Positions 44,370 to 53,650 of a stretch of 64,000 nucleotides of DNA are shown here, piece after piece. The notes under the pieces were generated by a model. The model searched no databases, was not told where the DNA came from, and was given only the letters and a program-made list of their open reading frames with translations. Origin of the DNA: Cylindrospermum stagnale PCC 7417 (GTDB lineage Bacteria; Cyanobacteriota; Cyanobacteriia; Cyanobacteriales; Nostocaceae); the NCBI RefSeq assembly GCF_000317535.1, contig NC_019757.1:2806501-2870500 (forward strand). The letters are read 5' to 3'. The position numbers and the translations under genes were made by a program. Numbering within the stretch: position 1 is the stretch's first letter; each line of letters opens with the position of its first letter.

Positions 44370-45620
44370 ATGATCAGGATATTAGCTGAAAGCTGGATAG
44401 GATTTGAGGGCAAATTAAATATTGATTGGATTTTAATAAATACCTGCTTGCAGTTTGCTAGCTGGGGACTCTTCTCACTTTTGCTTACTGAAGTATTAAG
44501 AGACATCTACCATGCCTTGTGCCACAAGATAACTTGGCTAACTAAATGGCACAACAAACACCATGCAGCTTATCGCCGCGATTTATCCCTAGTTTCCCAG
44601 AAAGCTTACATAGATTCCCAGCTTTACCACGATATTGTCGAGTCAAGCATACTAGTAGTCATATTAACAGCACTAGCCTTAATAGCCCAGCAATGGGGGT
44701 TATGGTTAGGAGTAGCCTATACTTCTACCTTCTTATATGCTGCATCCCTGCGGTATTTCCAAGGAACGATTGATACAGACTACAACCACCTACCCGGCCC
44801 ATTAGAAACAATTCCCTCCGTGTGGTTAGTGAATCGAACATATCATTGGCGACATCATTTTGATGATGTCAACGCCTACTACAGCGGTGTTTTTCCTTTA
44901 GTAGATAAAGTATTAGGAACAGGACTTTCTCTTAAAGGTAAAACCATCGCTTTAACAGGTGCATCAGGTGCATTGGGGCAAGAATTAGCCGCAGAAATTC
45001 TCAAGCACAATGCTAAAGTTGTCGCATTAACCACAAATCCCGAAAAAATCCCAGCGCAAGCTGGACTGAAAGTAGTTTCTTGGCAATTGGGAAATGAAGC
45101 TGAACTGAAAAAAAGTTTAGAAAAAGTTGATATTCTGATTATTAATCACGGTGTCAATGTCTACACTGATCGCACATCAGCAGCCATCAAAAATTCCTAC
45201 GAGGTAAATACATTTTCAGCATTACAGTTGATAGATATATTTTCCACAACCGTCACCGGGGGAGAAGCCAAAGCAACTAAAGAAATTTGGGTAAACACTT
45301 CTGAAGCTGAAGTTTCCCCAGCCCTAAGTCCACTTTATGAACTCAGCAAAAGAGCATTGGGAGATATTGTCACTCTCAAGCGACTAGATGAAGTTTGTGT
45401 AATTCGCAAATTAATCTTAGGTCCGTTTAAGAGTCAACTAAATCCTTATGGTGTGATGTCAGCATCGCAAGTCGCGCGAGGTATTTTGTTTTTAGCAAAG
45501 CGGGATTTTAGAAATATCATTGTCACGATAAATCCGCTGACTTATTTGCTTTTTCCAGTCAAAGAATTTAGTACTTGGCTGTACTATCGAGTTTTTAGCA
45601 AAGCAGTAAAAAGTGAATAA
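44370..45620 (+). CDS. bifunctional sterol-desaturase-like / short-chain dehydrogenase
   Basis: About 416 residues. The N-terminal 190 form a membrane fatty-acid-hydroxylase/sterol-desaturase-like domain with histidine clusters (HALCHKITWLTKWHNKHHAAY, NRTYHWRHHFDD) that would bind a di-iron centre, plus several membrane spans. Residues about 195-400 form an SDR domain: GKTIALTGASGALGQELA, LIINHGVN and YELSKRALGD, the last holding the catalytic Tyr-x3-Lys. This fusion is known from cyanobacteria; its substrate is unclear. The GTG at 44358 is an alternative start; the ATG at 44370 follows a purine-rich stretch. Confidence 0.87.
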   Translation: MIRILAESWIGFEGKLNIDWILINTCLQFASWGLFSLLLTEVLRDIYHALCHKITWLTKWHNKHHAAYRRDLSLVSQKAYIDSQLYHDIVESSILVVILTALALIAQQWGLWLGVAYTSTFLYAASLRYFQGTIDTDYNHLPGPLETIPSVWLVNRTYHWRHHFDDVNAYYSGVFPLVDKVLGTGLSLKGKTIALTGASGALGQELAAEILKHNAKVVALTTNPEKIPAQAGLKVVSWQLGNEAELKKSLEKVDILIINHGVNVYTDRTSAAIKNSYEVNTFSALQLIDIFSTTVTGGEAKATKEIWVNTSEAEVSPALSPLYELSKRALGDIVTLKRLDEVCVIRKLILGPFKSQLNPYGVMSASQVARGILFLAKRDFRNIIVTINPLTYLLFPVKEFSTWLYYRVFSKAVKSE

Positions 45621-45707
45621 CTGATTTGGGTGATGCCCACCATTTTTGCTTTAGGCATATTGAGCAAAGATAACTATAGCGGTTTTCGTTTGTATGCAAT
45701 ACATCTT

Positions 45708-45941
45708 GACCTCTCTCCAAACCTCTCCCCTGCGAGGGGAGAGGCTTTGAGGCTTGCTCCCCTTAAGAGCAACAAAAGTTTTTCCTTTCCCCTCTCCACC
45801 CCCCAAGTTCCCCCCTGAAAGGGGGGAGTCCATATGTTCCCTCCCCTTGCAGGGGAGGGGTAGGGAGAGGTGGAGAGGGCTAGGGAGAGGTTATTGGGGT
45901 TGGGGGTTAGGGAGAAGTGGGGAGAGGTTTGGAGAGAGGTC
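45708..45941. repeat. 234-bp MITE-like element with 23-bp terminal inverted repeats
   Basis: The ends GACCTCTCTCCAAACCTCTCCCC (45708-45730) and its exact reverse complement (45919-45941) are perfect 23-bp inverted repeats. Inside lie further G/C-rich palindromes (CCCCTGCGAGGGGAGAGG; CCCCCTGAAAGGGGGG; TCCCCTTGCAGGGGA) and a 39-bp segment shared with 28269-28307. There is no coding capacity. It behaves like a nested non-autonomous mobile repeat. With flanks it makes up most of the 409-bp gap between the desaturase and hydrolase genes. Confidence 0.8.
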
Positions 45942-46029
45942 TTATATTTAATTCAGCCCGTCTACATACTACATAAATTTGAATTTCTAGAGTATAAATA
46001 TTAAGTAAAAGCAAATTAATTTATCCTCC

Positions 46030-47229
46030 ATGCCCTATAAAATCCAAATAGTTTTATCATTGCTGGCAATATTCCTGAGTTTTGTTAGCCTGTTTCTCAG
46101 TTCTTGGATTATTATTCCGGCTCCAAATATGCTTTTACTCAAGCTAGGAGTGGGAGCACCAGAAGTTAGTCCTTTGTTGTTTATCTTAAGTCTGCTTTCA
46201 TTGTTGCTGTCTTTCTTCTACATCCCTCAGATTCAATTAAAGCTCCTAGCTTGCATTTTTAGCTTAATAGGATTGTTCCTTTGCGCGTTGGTGTTAGTGA
46301 ATATATCACCAACTCAAATACAAATGGCGAAAGCGATGAAACAAGGGTTAGGTGCAGACTATCTAGAAAAAATTCCTGTCCAAGTCAGCGCCAAGATGCA
46401 AAAGAGTCCCTTTAATTTAGTTAATACTTTCCGGGATATTCCATCAAGCAAAACGCGCCATCAAACAGGTATTGTGTTTGCTACTCCGGCGGGAGTGCCT
46501 TTAACAATGGAAGTTTATCAACCCCCAGAAGTGGGAATATATCCAGCACTAGTAGTAATATATGGTGGAGCTTGGCAATTTGGCAATCCTCAGTCCAATT
46601 CTGCATTTAATCAATACATTGCCAGTCGTGGATATACAGTATTTGCCATTGACTATCGACACGCACCCAAATATCAATTTCCAGCGCAGTTAGATGATGT
46701 GCGTACAGCCCTCAATTTCATTCGCAAACACGCGGCTGAATATGAAGCCGATGCAGAACAGATGGTGTTGTTAGGACGTTCTGCGGGGGCACATTTGGCA
46801 ATGTTAGCGGCTTATGAACCAGATGCACCACCCATTCGGGCAGTAGTGAGCTATTACGGGCCTGTCAACTTAACTGAAGGATACAAGTCACCGCCAAATC
46901 CAGATCCCATCAACACCCGCGCGGTTTTAAAAACATTTATCGGTGGTTCTCCAGAAGAATTCCCCAAACAGTATGAAATCGCTTCGCCGATTAATTATGT
47001 GACGCGCCCTTTACCACCTACTTTATTAATTTACGGCAGTCGTGACCATTTGGTAGAAGCGCGATTTGGTAGGCAAATGTATGAACGTTTACATAACTCT
47101 GGCAATACGGCGATTTTTCTGGAAATCCCTTGGGCAGAACATGCTTTTGACGCCGTTTTTAATGGTGTGAGCAATCAATTAGCGTTATATCATACCGAAA
47201 GATTTTTGGCTTGGGCATTGTTCAAATGA
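46030..47229 (+). CDS. membrane-anchored alpha/beta hydrolase (HSL/esterase type)
   Basis: 399 residues. The N-terminal 110 contain three to four hydrophobic spans (for example ALLVFLSFVSLFLSSWIII-like segments near 8-30, 55-75 and 82-100). The soluble part is an alpha/beta hydrolase of the hormone-sensitive-lipase group: oxyanion motif VVIYGGAWQFGNP, nucleophile LLGRSAGAHLAML, acid in GSRDHLVEA and histidine in WAEHAFD. It probably acts as an esterase or lipase on the outer face of the membrane. Substrate is unknown. The gene stands alone. Confidence 0.85.
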   Translation: MPYKIQIVLSLLAIFLSFVSLFLSSWIIIPAPNMLLLKLGVGAPEVSPLLFILSLLSLLLSFFYIPQIQLKLLACIFSLIGLFLCALVLVNISPTQIQMAKAMKQGLGADYLEKIPVQVSAKMQKSPFNLVNTFRDIPSSKTRHQTGIVFATPAGVPLTMEVYQPPEVGIYPALVVIYGGAWQFGNPQSNSAFNQYIASRGYTVFAIDYRHAPKYQFPAQLDDVRTALNFIRKHAAEYEADAEQMVLLGRSAGAHLAMLAAYEPDAPPIRAVVSYYGPVNLTEGYKSPPNPDPINTRAVLKTFIGGSPEEFPKQYEIASPINYVTRPLPPTLLIYGSRDHLVEARFGRQMYERLHNSGNTAIFLEIPWAEHAFDAVFNGVSNQLALYHTERFLAWALFK

Positions 47230-47483
47230 TAATTTCAGGGATGAAATTAGCTTGTAATTTTTAATTATTAATTGCTCCTGAACTTAGAGCTATTATCGAT
47301 GTATAGGCAGCAGATAAAGGTGTAACTGGCACAGTTCGTGCCAGTTTGGGCAGAAATTCTTGATGCTTTTTACAGCAATTCTCATGTAAATAAACGACAG
47401 ATTATTTTAGTGGCACAAAAATGCTGTGTTACAAAAAATTCTATAGTTAATTATTTAAAACCCGCTGTAATTTGTAAAAGTAC

Positions 47484-48062
47484 TTAAGGGACGAGAGTTC
47501 TAAACTTTTTCATCATCACGATACCGGAGCCAATCATCATGATCATACTTAGAATACCAGATGGTTCAGGGACAGGTTCAATTTCTACGATACCGCTGAT
47601 TGGCTCGCCGTTGCCTCCGTTTAGATTATCGCCATCGTTCCAGTCGCCAGGAGCAGTCCAATTGATGATTGTAAAATTTTCAGAACCAGAGAAGTTGTTT
47701 GGCTCACCAGTTGCCCAATTTGTATATGTCACAGGCTGTCCATTAATCCATTTAAATGTACCTTCTTGAGCTACATCAGTGAAGCCAATCCAAAAACGAT
47801 CAACACCACCAAAAGTGTTGATGAGCCAATTGTTTTCGGCTGCATCGTTGATGGTAACCAAATTTCCTCCCGCAACTACAGCCTGAGATTGAGCACCAGT
47901 CCATGAATCGGCCGTGGTTAAAAAATATTCGTGTCCATTGCTTGGGTTGGTAATGGTGACAGCAGAAGCAGCGCTTCCTACTCCCAAAGCCATAGCTGCT
48001 GTTGTGGCAGTCACTATTGATAGCTTCTTCACCCATACGGGGTTAAGGTTAGTCAATTTCAT
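47484..48062 (-). CDS. C-type lectin domain protein with PEP-CTERM sorting signal
   Basis: 192 residues. A signal peptide ([21 protein letters not shown]) is followed by a C-type lectin fold: TWTGAQ-like [48 protein letters not shown] (the EPN sugar-binding motif) and DWNDGDN. The C-terminus [17 protein letters not shown] with a basic tail is a PEP-CTERM signal, which directs processing by exosortase and release or attachment to the cell surface. It is probably a surface carbohydrate-binding protein. No ribosome-binding site is unusual; AGGAGG lies 8 bp before the ATG. Confidence 0.92.
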   Translation of the reverse strand: MKLTNLNPVWVKKLSIVTATTAAMALGVGSAASAVTITNPSNGHEYFLTTADSWTGAQSQAVVAGGNLVTINDAAENNWLINTFGGVDRFWIGFTDVAQEGTFKWINGQPVTYTNWATGEPNNFSGSENFTIINWTAPGDWNDGDNLNGGNGEPISGIVEIEPVPEPSGILSMIMMIGSGIVMMKKFRTLVP

Positions 48063-48131
48063 TACAAAAATCCTCCTGTTAATTGATGATTCAGATGCAA
48101 AAGAGTAAATTTAAACACATTACAGATTGAA

Positions 48132-48451
48132 TTATTGATTAACCAAGTTACGACCAGCAAAAATGCCAAAAGATTTTTCGCTAATTCGATAATCAATTTG
48201 CACAGGGATATCCGGCGATTTCAATGACTGACTGATATTCAGGGCGATTTCACAGGTTTGCCGCGCCCGTCTCATGTGAGAAACATAGACTGCATCAAAC
48301 TTCACGCCTTTGTTCTTCACATCAACACCAGCTTGGCGTGCCTGCAATCTGCCAAAGGCTGTGAGTTCAATGTGAGTTCAACATCCAGTACCCCTGCAAA
48401 GATGTTGCGCTCGTTGCTGGTGCTTTCTCCATGCCGAATCAAGTAGACACT
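48132..48451 (-). pseudogene. broken histidine phosphatase (phosphoglycerate mutase family)
   Basis: Reading leftward from 48451 the sequence encodes VYLIRHGESTSNERNIFAG then VLDVELT, the catalytic RHGE start of the family, with no upstream in-frame ATG and a stop just before it. At 48360-48381 an 11-bp unit is tandemly duplicated and shifts the frame. Removing one copy restores VELTAFGRLQARQAG, which continues into FDAVYVSHMRRARQTCEIAL, a second family motif. The gene then ends early at IFAGRNLVNQ, far short of the usual 190-230 residues. It is therefore both frameshifted and truncated. Confidence 0.82.
48360..48381. repeat. 11-bp tandem duplication causing a frameshift
   Basis: TGTGAGTTCAA occurs twice in direct succession (48360-48370 and 48371-48381). 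Deleting one copy joins the two reading-frame parts of the histidine phosphatase exactly. Confidence 0.9.
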
Positions 48452-48845
48452 TCCTTACTGTTCACCCTGAACGCTGGCTTCAGGAGACGCTGAAGATAGA
48501 TTATTGGAGATAATATTGTTTTCCACCCGAAAAACTGCAAAATATAAGCATTTGACAAGAATTTTAATGCTAGAGCTTAAATTATTTAGTAAAGAAATGT
48601 TAAGACAAGCACAGGAATGTTAAGCCATGCAAAATTTGAAACCCAGTGCTGATGAGCATTCTGGCTGCTGAATGAGGTAAATAAAATATATTGCCAAGAT
48701 AGGGTGAGATGACATAGTAGGGGTGAGGGGGGTGTTGCCCAATGGTGGGATCAGGTGTGTGGAAGATGCTAGCCGTTGAGGCATCAAACCCAAGATCACA
48801 AAAACATTCGTTGGGTTGAGCAACGAAACCCAAGCTACAGTTTTT
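48452..48845. other. intergenic region with dispersed repeats
   Basis: Short open frames here have no coding character. The stretch 48805-48840 carries the TTGGGTTGAGCAACGAAACC repeat common between genes in Nostocales. The rest is AT-rich. Nothing else was recognised. Confidence 0.5.
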
Positions 48846-49808
48846 CTATAACATTGATTTTGGCAAAATTGACTTAGATAACATTCCATGCACACCTTTT
48901 TGCGGACTGTTAACAACTTGGGTGATATGGAAATTTACAGCTAAACTACACAATACATAAGCATCTTCTGGTGTCAAATTGGCGAAGCATTCCAGATAAT
49001 CAATCATATTTTTTAAAGCTAGTTCTAAGGCTTCATCTAAAGTTTCAGCAAACCCCATTGTGATCATATCTGTAGAAGTTTCGGCGATGGGTGTTGTCAG
49101 TTGTAAATCTTTGCGGAGTTTGAGTTTAATTCTACCGTTCATCGAAGTTTCAATGGCGGTGACATTAACTTCACCATCTCCCTGGGCTGAATGTCCATCA
49201 CCAATAGAAAATAAAGCACCGGGAAGGAATACCGGCAAAAACAGCCGCGAACCTGCTTGTAATTGGCGGTTGTCGATATTACCACCATAAGCACCAGGGG
49301 GAACGGAAGTGCGGGAAGCATCATCAGTGGCTACACCAAGGATGCCAAAAAAGGGTTTGAGGGGAATTTTGATGCCGCTACCCGCTGGAAATTCCGCGAA
49401 GTTGTTGACTAAATCTAGGGGAATGAATCTCAATGCCGGTTGGGGAAACTGCTGTGGTAATGCACCCCAACCGCTACGAATCGCATTAAAGCCAATCGAT
49501 AGGCGCGGTGCGATCGCTTGTAATTCTACCTCCAATACATCTCCTGGTTCTGCATCCTGCACATAAATTGGCCCCGTTAGTAAGTGGGGACCCCCAGCAA
49601 CTTTCCGTTCTGCCGGCAGATTTTCGCAGATATCAATAAATTCTTGTGTGAGAAACTCTTGTGGTGCTTTGTCGTAAACGTGATATCCAGAGTAAGTTTC
49701 CACGTCAATGGTATCGCCAGATTCAACAATCAGCGCTGGTTCTAGCAGATGGGAAAAGCCACCGAGATGCACCGTTGACGTGGTAGCTTTTAAAATATGG
49801 TGAGTCAT
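48846..49808 (-). CDS. acetamidase/formamidase family protein
   Basis: About 320 residues from the ATG at 49808. Family hallmarks: an N-terminal DTIDVETYSGYHV, GPIYVQDAEPGDVLEVEL, and the signature SIGDGHSAQGDGEVNVTAIE in the middle. Members hydrolyse short amides such as formamide or acetamide to the acid and ammonia in the cytosol. It would add another organic-nitrogen source to the purine and ureide genes in this window, though no operon link is visible: its neighbours are the broken phosphatase and the large adhesin. The actual amide is unknown. Confidence 0.9.
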   Translation of the reverse strand: MTHHILKATTSTVHLGGFSHLLEPALIVESGDTIDVETYSGYHVYDKAPQEFLTQEFIDICENLPAERKVAGGPHLLTGPIYVQDAEPGDVLEVELQAIAPRLSIGFNAIRSGWGALPQQFPQPALRFIPLDLVNNFAEFPAGSGIKIPLKPFFGILGVATDDASRTSVPPGAYGGNIDNRQLQAGSRLFLPVFLPGALFSIGDGHSAQGDGEVNVTAIETSMNGRIKLKLRKDLQLTTPIAETSTDMITMGFAETLDEALELALKNMIDYLECFANLTPEDAYVLCSLAVNFHITQVVNSPQKGVHGMLSKSILPKSML

Positions 49809-49912
49809 GGCGCTATCTTGCTTACCCAATACTATTACTTAGAATACCCAGTTTAGCGCCAGCAAACTCACCAAGAATAACTAAACTACCCACCAAATTT
49901 GCCGTCACCTTG

Positions 49913-52900
49913 CTAGGCAATTGTCAAATTTACTCGCACAGTCATATCATTAAAATCTTTGTCACCTCCTCCTGGTAAATCCTCAAAGCCAAAAATGTTA
50001 TCTCCTAACAGGCTAATGTGATCCACCTGATCTAAGTTAGCTCCCAAGAATGAGAAGTAAACAGCCGGATCGTTATTGGTATTCCCATCGAGAATTGCAT
50101 CTGGTGTCCCATTCACAATCAAAAATGGTGCGAAGATAGCACCAGGTTGGAAAATACTACTGTAGGTTGCCGTACCTTGATTGTTTACCGTCAGATCAAT
50201 GCCTGCAACACGCCCATTAACCGCAGCTTGAGTGTAACCTAGATCCCCAGGAAGCAAATCAACCGTACCATTACCATCAGTATCGATACCACCATTCTGA
50301 TCAGCTACCTGATAGAAGCTGATATAGTTGTTGGAAGCCGCTTCTCTGTTGACGATAAAATCAGCTTTCATCTGTGTTGTTACACCCCGCAAATCAATTA
50401 GCTCTGCCTGCGGCTCTCCTTGCAGATTTGCACCCACAGGTAAAGCTTGATTTGTGGGCTGAACTCTCACCACTAAGTCCTGGAAATCAGCATTACTATT
50501 ACCAGCAGCATCCTTCCAACCTAGAGAGAATATATCAGTGCCCAAATCTGTAATCTGTTGTGTCGAGGCATCAGCAAACAGTAAGTCGGTAATTGGGGTA
50601 ACTCCAGATCGGACATTATCAGTTGTACCGTTTTTTACCAAATAAAATCTCAAGTTATCACCTGAGTCTAATTCCAGTATCCGTGTGAGATTGTTGGTAT
50701 CAAACCCATTAGGCGAATTAGAAATAGATGCGAAAATCACCTGGGAGCGCTCTAGAGCGGCTTGGGCATAACCTGCTGTGCCTGGGGTGATACCGTTAAT
50801 TGTGCCTAGAGCATCATCAACTGTAAATAAACCCAGTTCATTAATCTGATTAGAACTGCTCCCCGTGAGACTGAATTGGAGATTTACTTTAGCACCATCA
50901 CCTGTGATGTTAAAGATATCATCGGTAGTATTTGTCAGCCTGCTTGGTATATCGAGGTCGTTGATATTGATAGTCAACGCCTTCTCAACCGCAAGTCCAC
51001 CATTATCGGTGCTCCTAACCCGAATATTGTAAGTTGACTTGGTTTCAAAGTCCGGGGAGTTTTTAATCTTCAACCTATTACCATCAATAATGAAGGTTTC
51101 ATTATCAGTAGAGCCAGTCCCGGAAATGAAGTTGTAGTTAAAAGTGTTTCCTATATCTGGGTCGATGGTGGTAAATGTGCCGATTCCTGTAAGCGCAGCT
51201 ACGTTCTCGTCAACATTCGTCTGACTCAATACCAAATCTGTGGGGGCTTCATTTAAATCATTGACATTGATAGTTATCGCCTTCTCAAAAGAGATTCCAC
51301 CACTATCAGCCGTCTGAACACGGATGTTGTAACCGGATTTGGTTTCAAAGTCTGGGGAATTATTAATTACCAGTTGATCCCCGTCAATGGTGAAGGCGGC
51401 ATTATCTAGATCCCCTGCCCCCGCCACTAGAGTGTAGCTGAATGTGTCGCCTGCCTCTGGGTTAGTGGTGGAGAAGTTGCCGATAACCGTATTGTTACCG
51501 CTGTTCTCGTCAACATTCGTCTGACTCAATACCAAATCTGTCGGGGCTTCATTGAGATCGTTGACATTGATAGTTAACTCCTTCTCAAAGGCGAGTCCAT
51601 TACTATCGGTTGTCTGAACACGGATGTTGTAGCCGGATTTGGTTTCAAAGTCTGGGGAATTATTAATTACCAGTTGATCCCCGTCAATGGTGAAGGCGGC
51701 ATTATCTAGATCCCCTGCCCCCGCCACTAGAGTGTAGCTGAATGTGTCGCCTGCCTCTGGGTTAGTGGTGGAGAAGTTGCCGACAACGGTATTGTTACCG
51801 CTGTTCTCGTTAATAGTGCTGTTGCTAAGGCTGATGTCGGTAGGTATTTGGTTAATCAAGTAACGGGCCACGGCAAAGTCACCGTTACTTGTTCCTGCTA
51901 CGAGAATCTGTCCATCAGGTTGTAAGACTGCGCTGTAGCCATTGTCAAAGAAGCTGCCGAATTCGGTAGTTACCTTGCCAGCAGTGCCGAAGGTGGTGTC
52001 GAGAATACCATTGCTGTTGTAACGGGCCACGGCAAAGTCACCGTTGCTTGCTCCCGCTACGAGAATCTGTCCGTCTGATTGCAAAACGATGCTGTTACCA
52101 GAGTCAAAGAAGCTGCCGAATTCGGTAGTTATCTTGCCACCAGTGCCAAAGGTGGTGTCGAGAGTGCCATTGCTGTTGTAACGGGCCACGGCAAAGTCAC
52201 CGTTGCTTGCTCCCGCTACGAGAATCTGTCCGTCTGATTGCAAAACGATGCTGTTACCAGAGTCAAAGATGCCGAGTTCGGTGGTGATTTTACCACCAGT
52301 GCCAAAGGTGGTGTCGAGAGTGCCATTGCTGTTGTAACGGGCCACGGCAAAGTCACCGTTACTAGTTCCCGCTACGAGAATCTGCCCATTGGATTGCAAA
52401 ACGATGCTGTTACCAGACTCATTGCTGCCGAAGTCGGTGGTGATTTTGCCAGCAGTGCCGAAGGTGGTGTCGAGACTGCCATTGTTGTTGTAACGGGCCA
52501 CGGCAAAGTCACCGTTACTGGTTCCCGCTACGAGAATCTGCCCATTGGATTGCAAAATGATGCTGTTGCCAGAGTCATTGTTGACAAAGTCGGTGGTCAC
52601 CTTGCCATCACTGTCGAAGCTGGTGTCGAGAGTGCCATTACTGTTGTAACGGGCCACGGCAAAGTTACCGTTGCTTGTTCCCGCTACGAGAATCTGTCCA
52701 TTGGATTGCAAAACGATGCTGTTGCCAGAGTCAAAAAGTCCGCCGAAGTCGGTTGTTACCTTGCCATCACTGTCGAAGGTGGTGTCTAGAACTCCTGAAG
52801 CTAGGACTGAGGTGTATGCTGTCATTACTTCTTGCCGGAATGCTAGAGGAGGATCTCCTGCCCCTGTGCTGACTTGCAATTCCCAGTCGCCGCCTAGGAA

Positions 52901-53368
52901 AGTACTTCCCATTAAATTATTAGACGCCGTCACTGTTGCACCCGTCAGTTTGCTGAGGTGCTTTATAAATGCAATGCCTTGGTCTGTTTGAGCTACTTGA
53001 CAACCATACAGCAGCAGTTGTGTGTCATTACTCAAGATGTTCGCCCAACTCTTGAGTTGTGCTGCATAGCGGTTGAGTGTTTTGTTGCTAAGTTGGCTAT
53101 TCCCTAATTGGACTCTCCCTGGTGCGCCGTGGGAAACGATGTGCAAGCTGTTGACTTTTTGATGAGATGCAAGTACTTGACTAATTTGCTCAATCCCGTC
53201 CCGGTCTGCTTCTAGGACTACAACAGAAGTTTCTGGCAAAACACCCGCTATCAGGCTTTGGTAATCCTCTACTTGTGAGTCAATAAAAACTAGACGAGTA
53301 GCGGACGGTTGTTGATATAAATCTTGATTTGGATAGTCTGAGGAGATTACTTCTGTATTCAGGGTCAT
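49913..53368 (-). CDS. large surface protein: DUF4347, delta-60 repeats, cadherin-like repeats, DUF4114
   Basis: About 1151 residues from the ATG at 53368; the frame is open to 53650, which would add 94 residues with a Cys cluster (CQICCSNCRIDC). No clear ribosome-binding site decides between them. Domains in order: DUF4347 (VFIDSQVEDYQSLIAGV ... LHIVSHGAPG ... LLLYGCQVA), six delta-60 repeats of about 53 residues (LDTTFGTGGKITTEFG ... GQILVAGTSNGDFAVARY), three cadherin-like repeats of about 100 residues (LNEAPTDLVLSQTNVDEN), and two DUF4114-like domains near the end (KDAAGNSNADFQDLVVRV, GGGDKDFNDMTVRVNL). The pattern is that of a secreted, calcium-dependent surface protein, probably an adhesin. 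Confidence 0.88.
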   Translation of the reverse strand: MTLNTEVISSDYPNQDLYQQPSATRLVFIDSQVEDYQSLIAGVLPETSVVVLEADRDGIEQISQVLASHQKVNSLHIVSHGAPGRVQLGNSQLSNKTLNRYAAQLKSWANILSNDTQLLLYGCQVAQTDQGIAFIKHLSKLTGATVTASNNLMGSTFLGGDWELQVSTGAGDPPLAFRQEVMTAYTSVLASGVLDTTFDSDGKVTTDFGGLFDSGNSIVLQSNGQILVAGTSNGNFAVARYNSNGTLDTSFDSDGKVTTDFVNNDSGNSIILQSNGQILVAGTSNGDFAVARYNNNGSLDTTFGTAGKITTDFGSNESGNSIVLQSNGQILVAGTSNGDFAVARYNSNGTLDTTFGTGGKITTELGIFDSGNSIVLQSDGQILVAGASNGDFAVARYNSNGTLDTTFGTGGKITTEFGSFFDSGNSIVLQSDGQILVAGASNGDFAVARYNSNGILDTTFGTAGKVTTEFGSFFDNGYSAVLQPDGQILVAGTSNGDFAVARYLINQIPTDISLSNSTINENSGNNTVVGNFSTTNPEAGDTFSYTLVAGAGDLDNAAFTIDGDQLVINNSPDFETKSGYNIRVQTTDSNGLAFEKELTINVNDLNEAPTDLVLSQTNVDENSGNNTVIGNFSTTNPEAGDTFSYTLVAGAGDLDNAAFTIDGDQLVINNSPDFETKSGYNIRVQTADSGGISFEKAITINVNDLNEAPTDLVLSQTNVDENVAALTGIGTFTTIDPDIGNTFNYNFISGTGSTDNETFIIDGNRLKIKNSPDFETKSTYNIRVRSTDNGGLAVEKALTININDLDIPSRLTNTTDDIFNITGDGAKVNLQFSLTGSSSNQINELGLFTVDDALGTINGITPGTAGYAQAALERSQVIFASISNSPNGFDTNNLTRILELDSGDNLRFYLVKNGTTDNVRSGVTPITDLLFADASTQQITDLGTDIFSLGWKDAAGNSNADFQDLVVRVQPTNQALPVGANLQGEPQAELIDLRGVTTQMKADFIVNREAASNNYISFYQVADQNGGIDTDGNGTVDLLPGDLGYTQAAVNGRVAGIDLTVNNQGTATYSSIFQPGAIFAPFLIVNGTPDAILDGNTNNDPAVYFSFLGANLDQVDHISLLGDNIFGFEDLPGGGDKDFNDMTVRVNLTIA
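51240..52800. repeat. in-gene DNA repeat arrays
   Basis: Two arrays lie within the adhesin gene. The cadherin-like part repeats with a 300-bp period; 51361-51481 and 51661-51781 are nearly identical. The delta-60 part (51850-52800) has six copies with a period of about 159-162 bp, marked by CGGGCCACGGCAAAGTCACC. Such identity favours recombination and changes in copy number. Confidence 0.88.
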
Positions 53369-53650
53369 TATTGGTGTGTAGTAAGCTTTCTGGTTGTGTT
53401 GTGAATGGTAATTGAGAACAAAATATCCACTTGAGTGAGATTGATTTATGCAGTCAATTCGACAATTAGAGCAACAAATTTGACATGAGTTTCGATAGCT
53501 TTTTTCACCTACTTCAACTTGGAAGTTACGATTCACGTTAATGGATTCGTAATCTTTCAATGTTTGTCTTGCAGTTTTCAAGGAGCCAAAGCTCATCTCT
53601 TTCTTAATCAATCGTTTAATGAAATGTTGTGGTGGTACTTCACGGGTCAT

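Noticed and set aside
48600-48916. Minus-strand ORFs of 77 and 98 codons near the acetamidase gene
   Set aside because: They run through dispersed repeat sequence (TTGGGTTGAGCAACGAAACC) and have no family resemblance.
52238-52991. 183- and 106-codon plus-strand ORFs within the adhesin gene
   Set aside because: They are antisense shadows of the delta-60 repeats; their regularity mirrors the repeats on the other strand.
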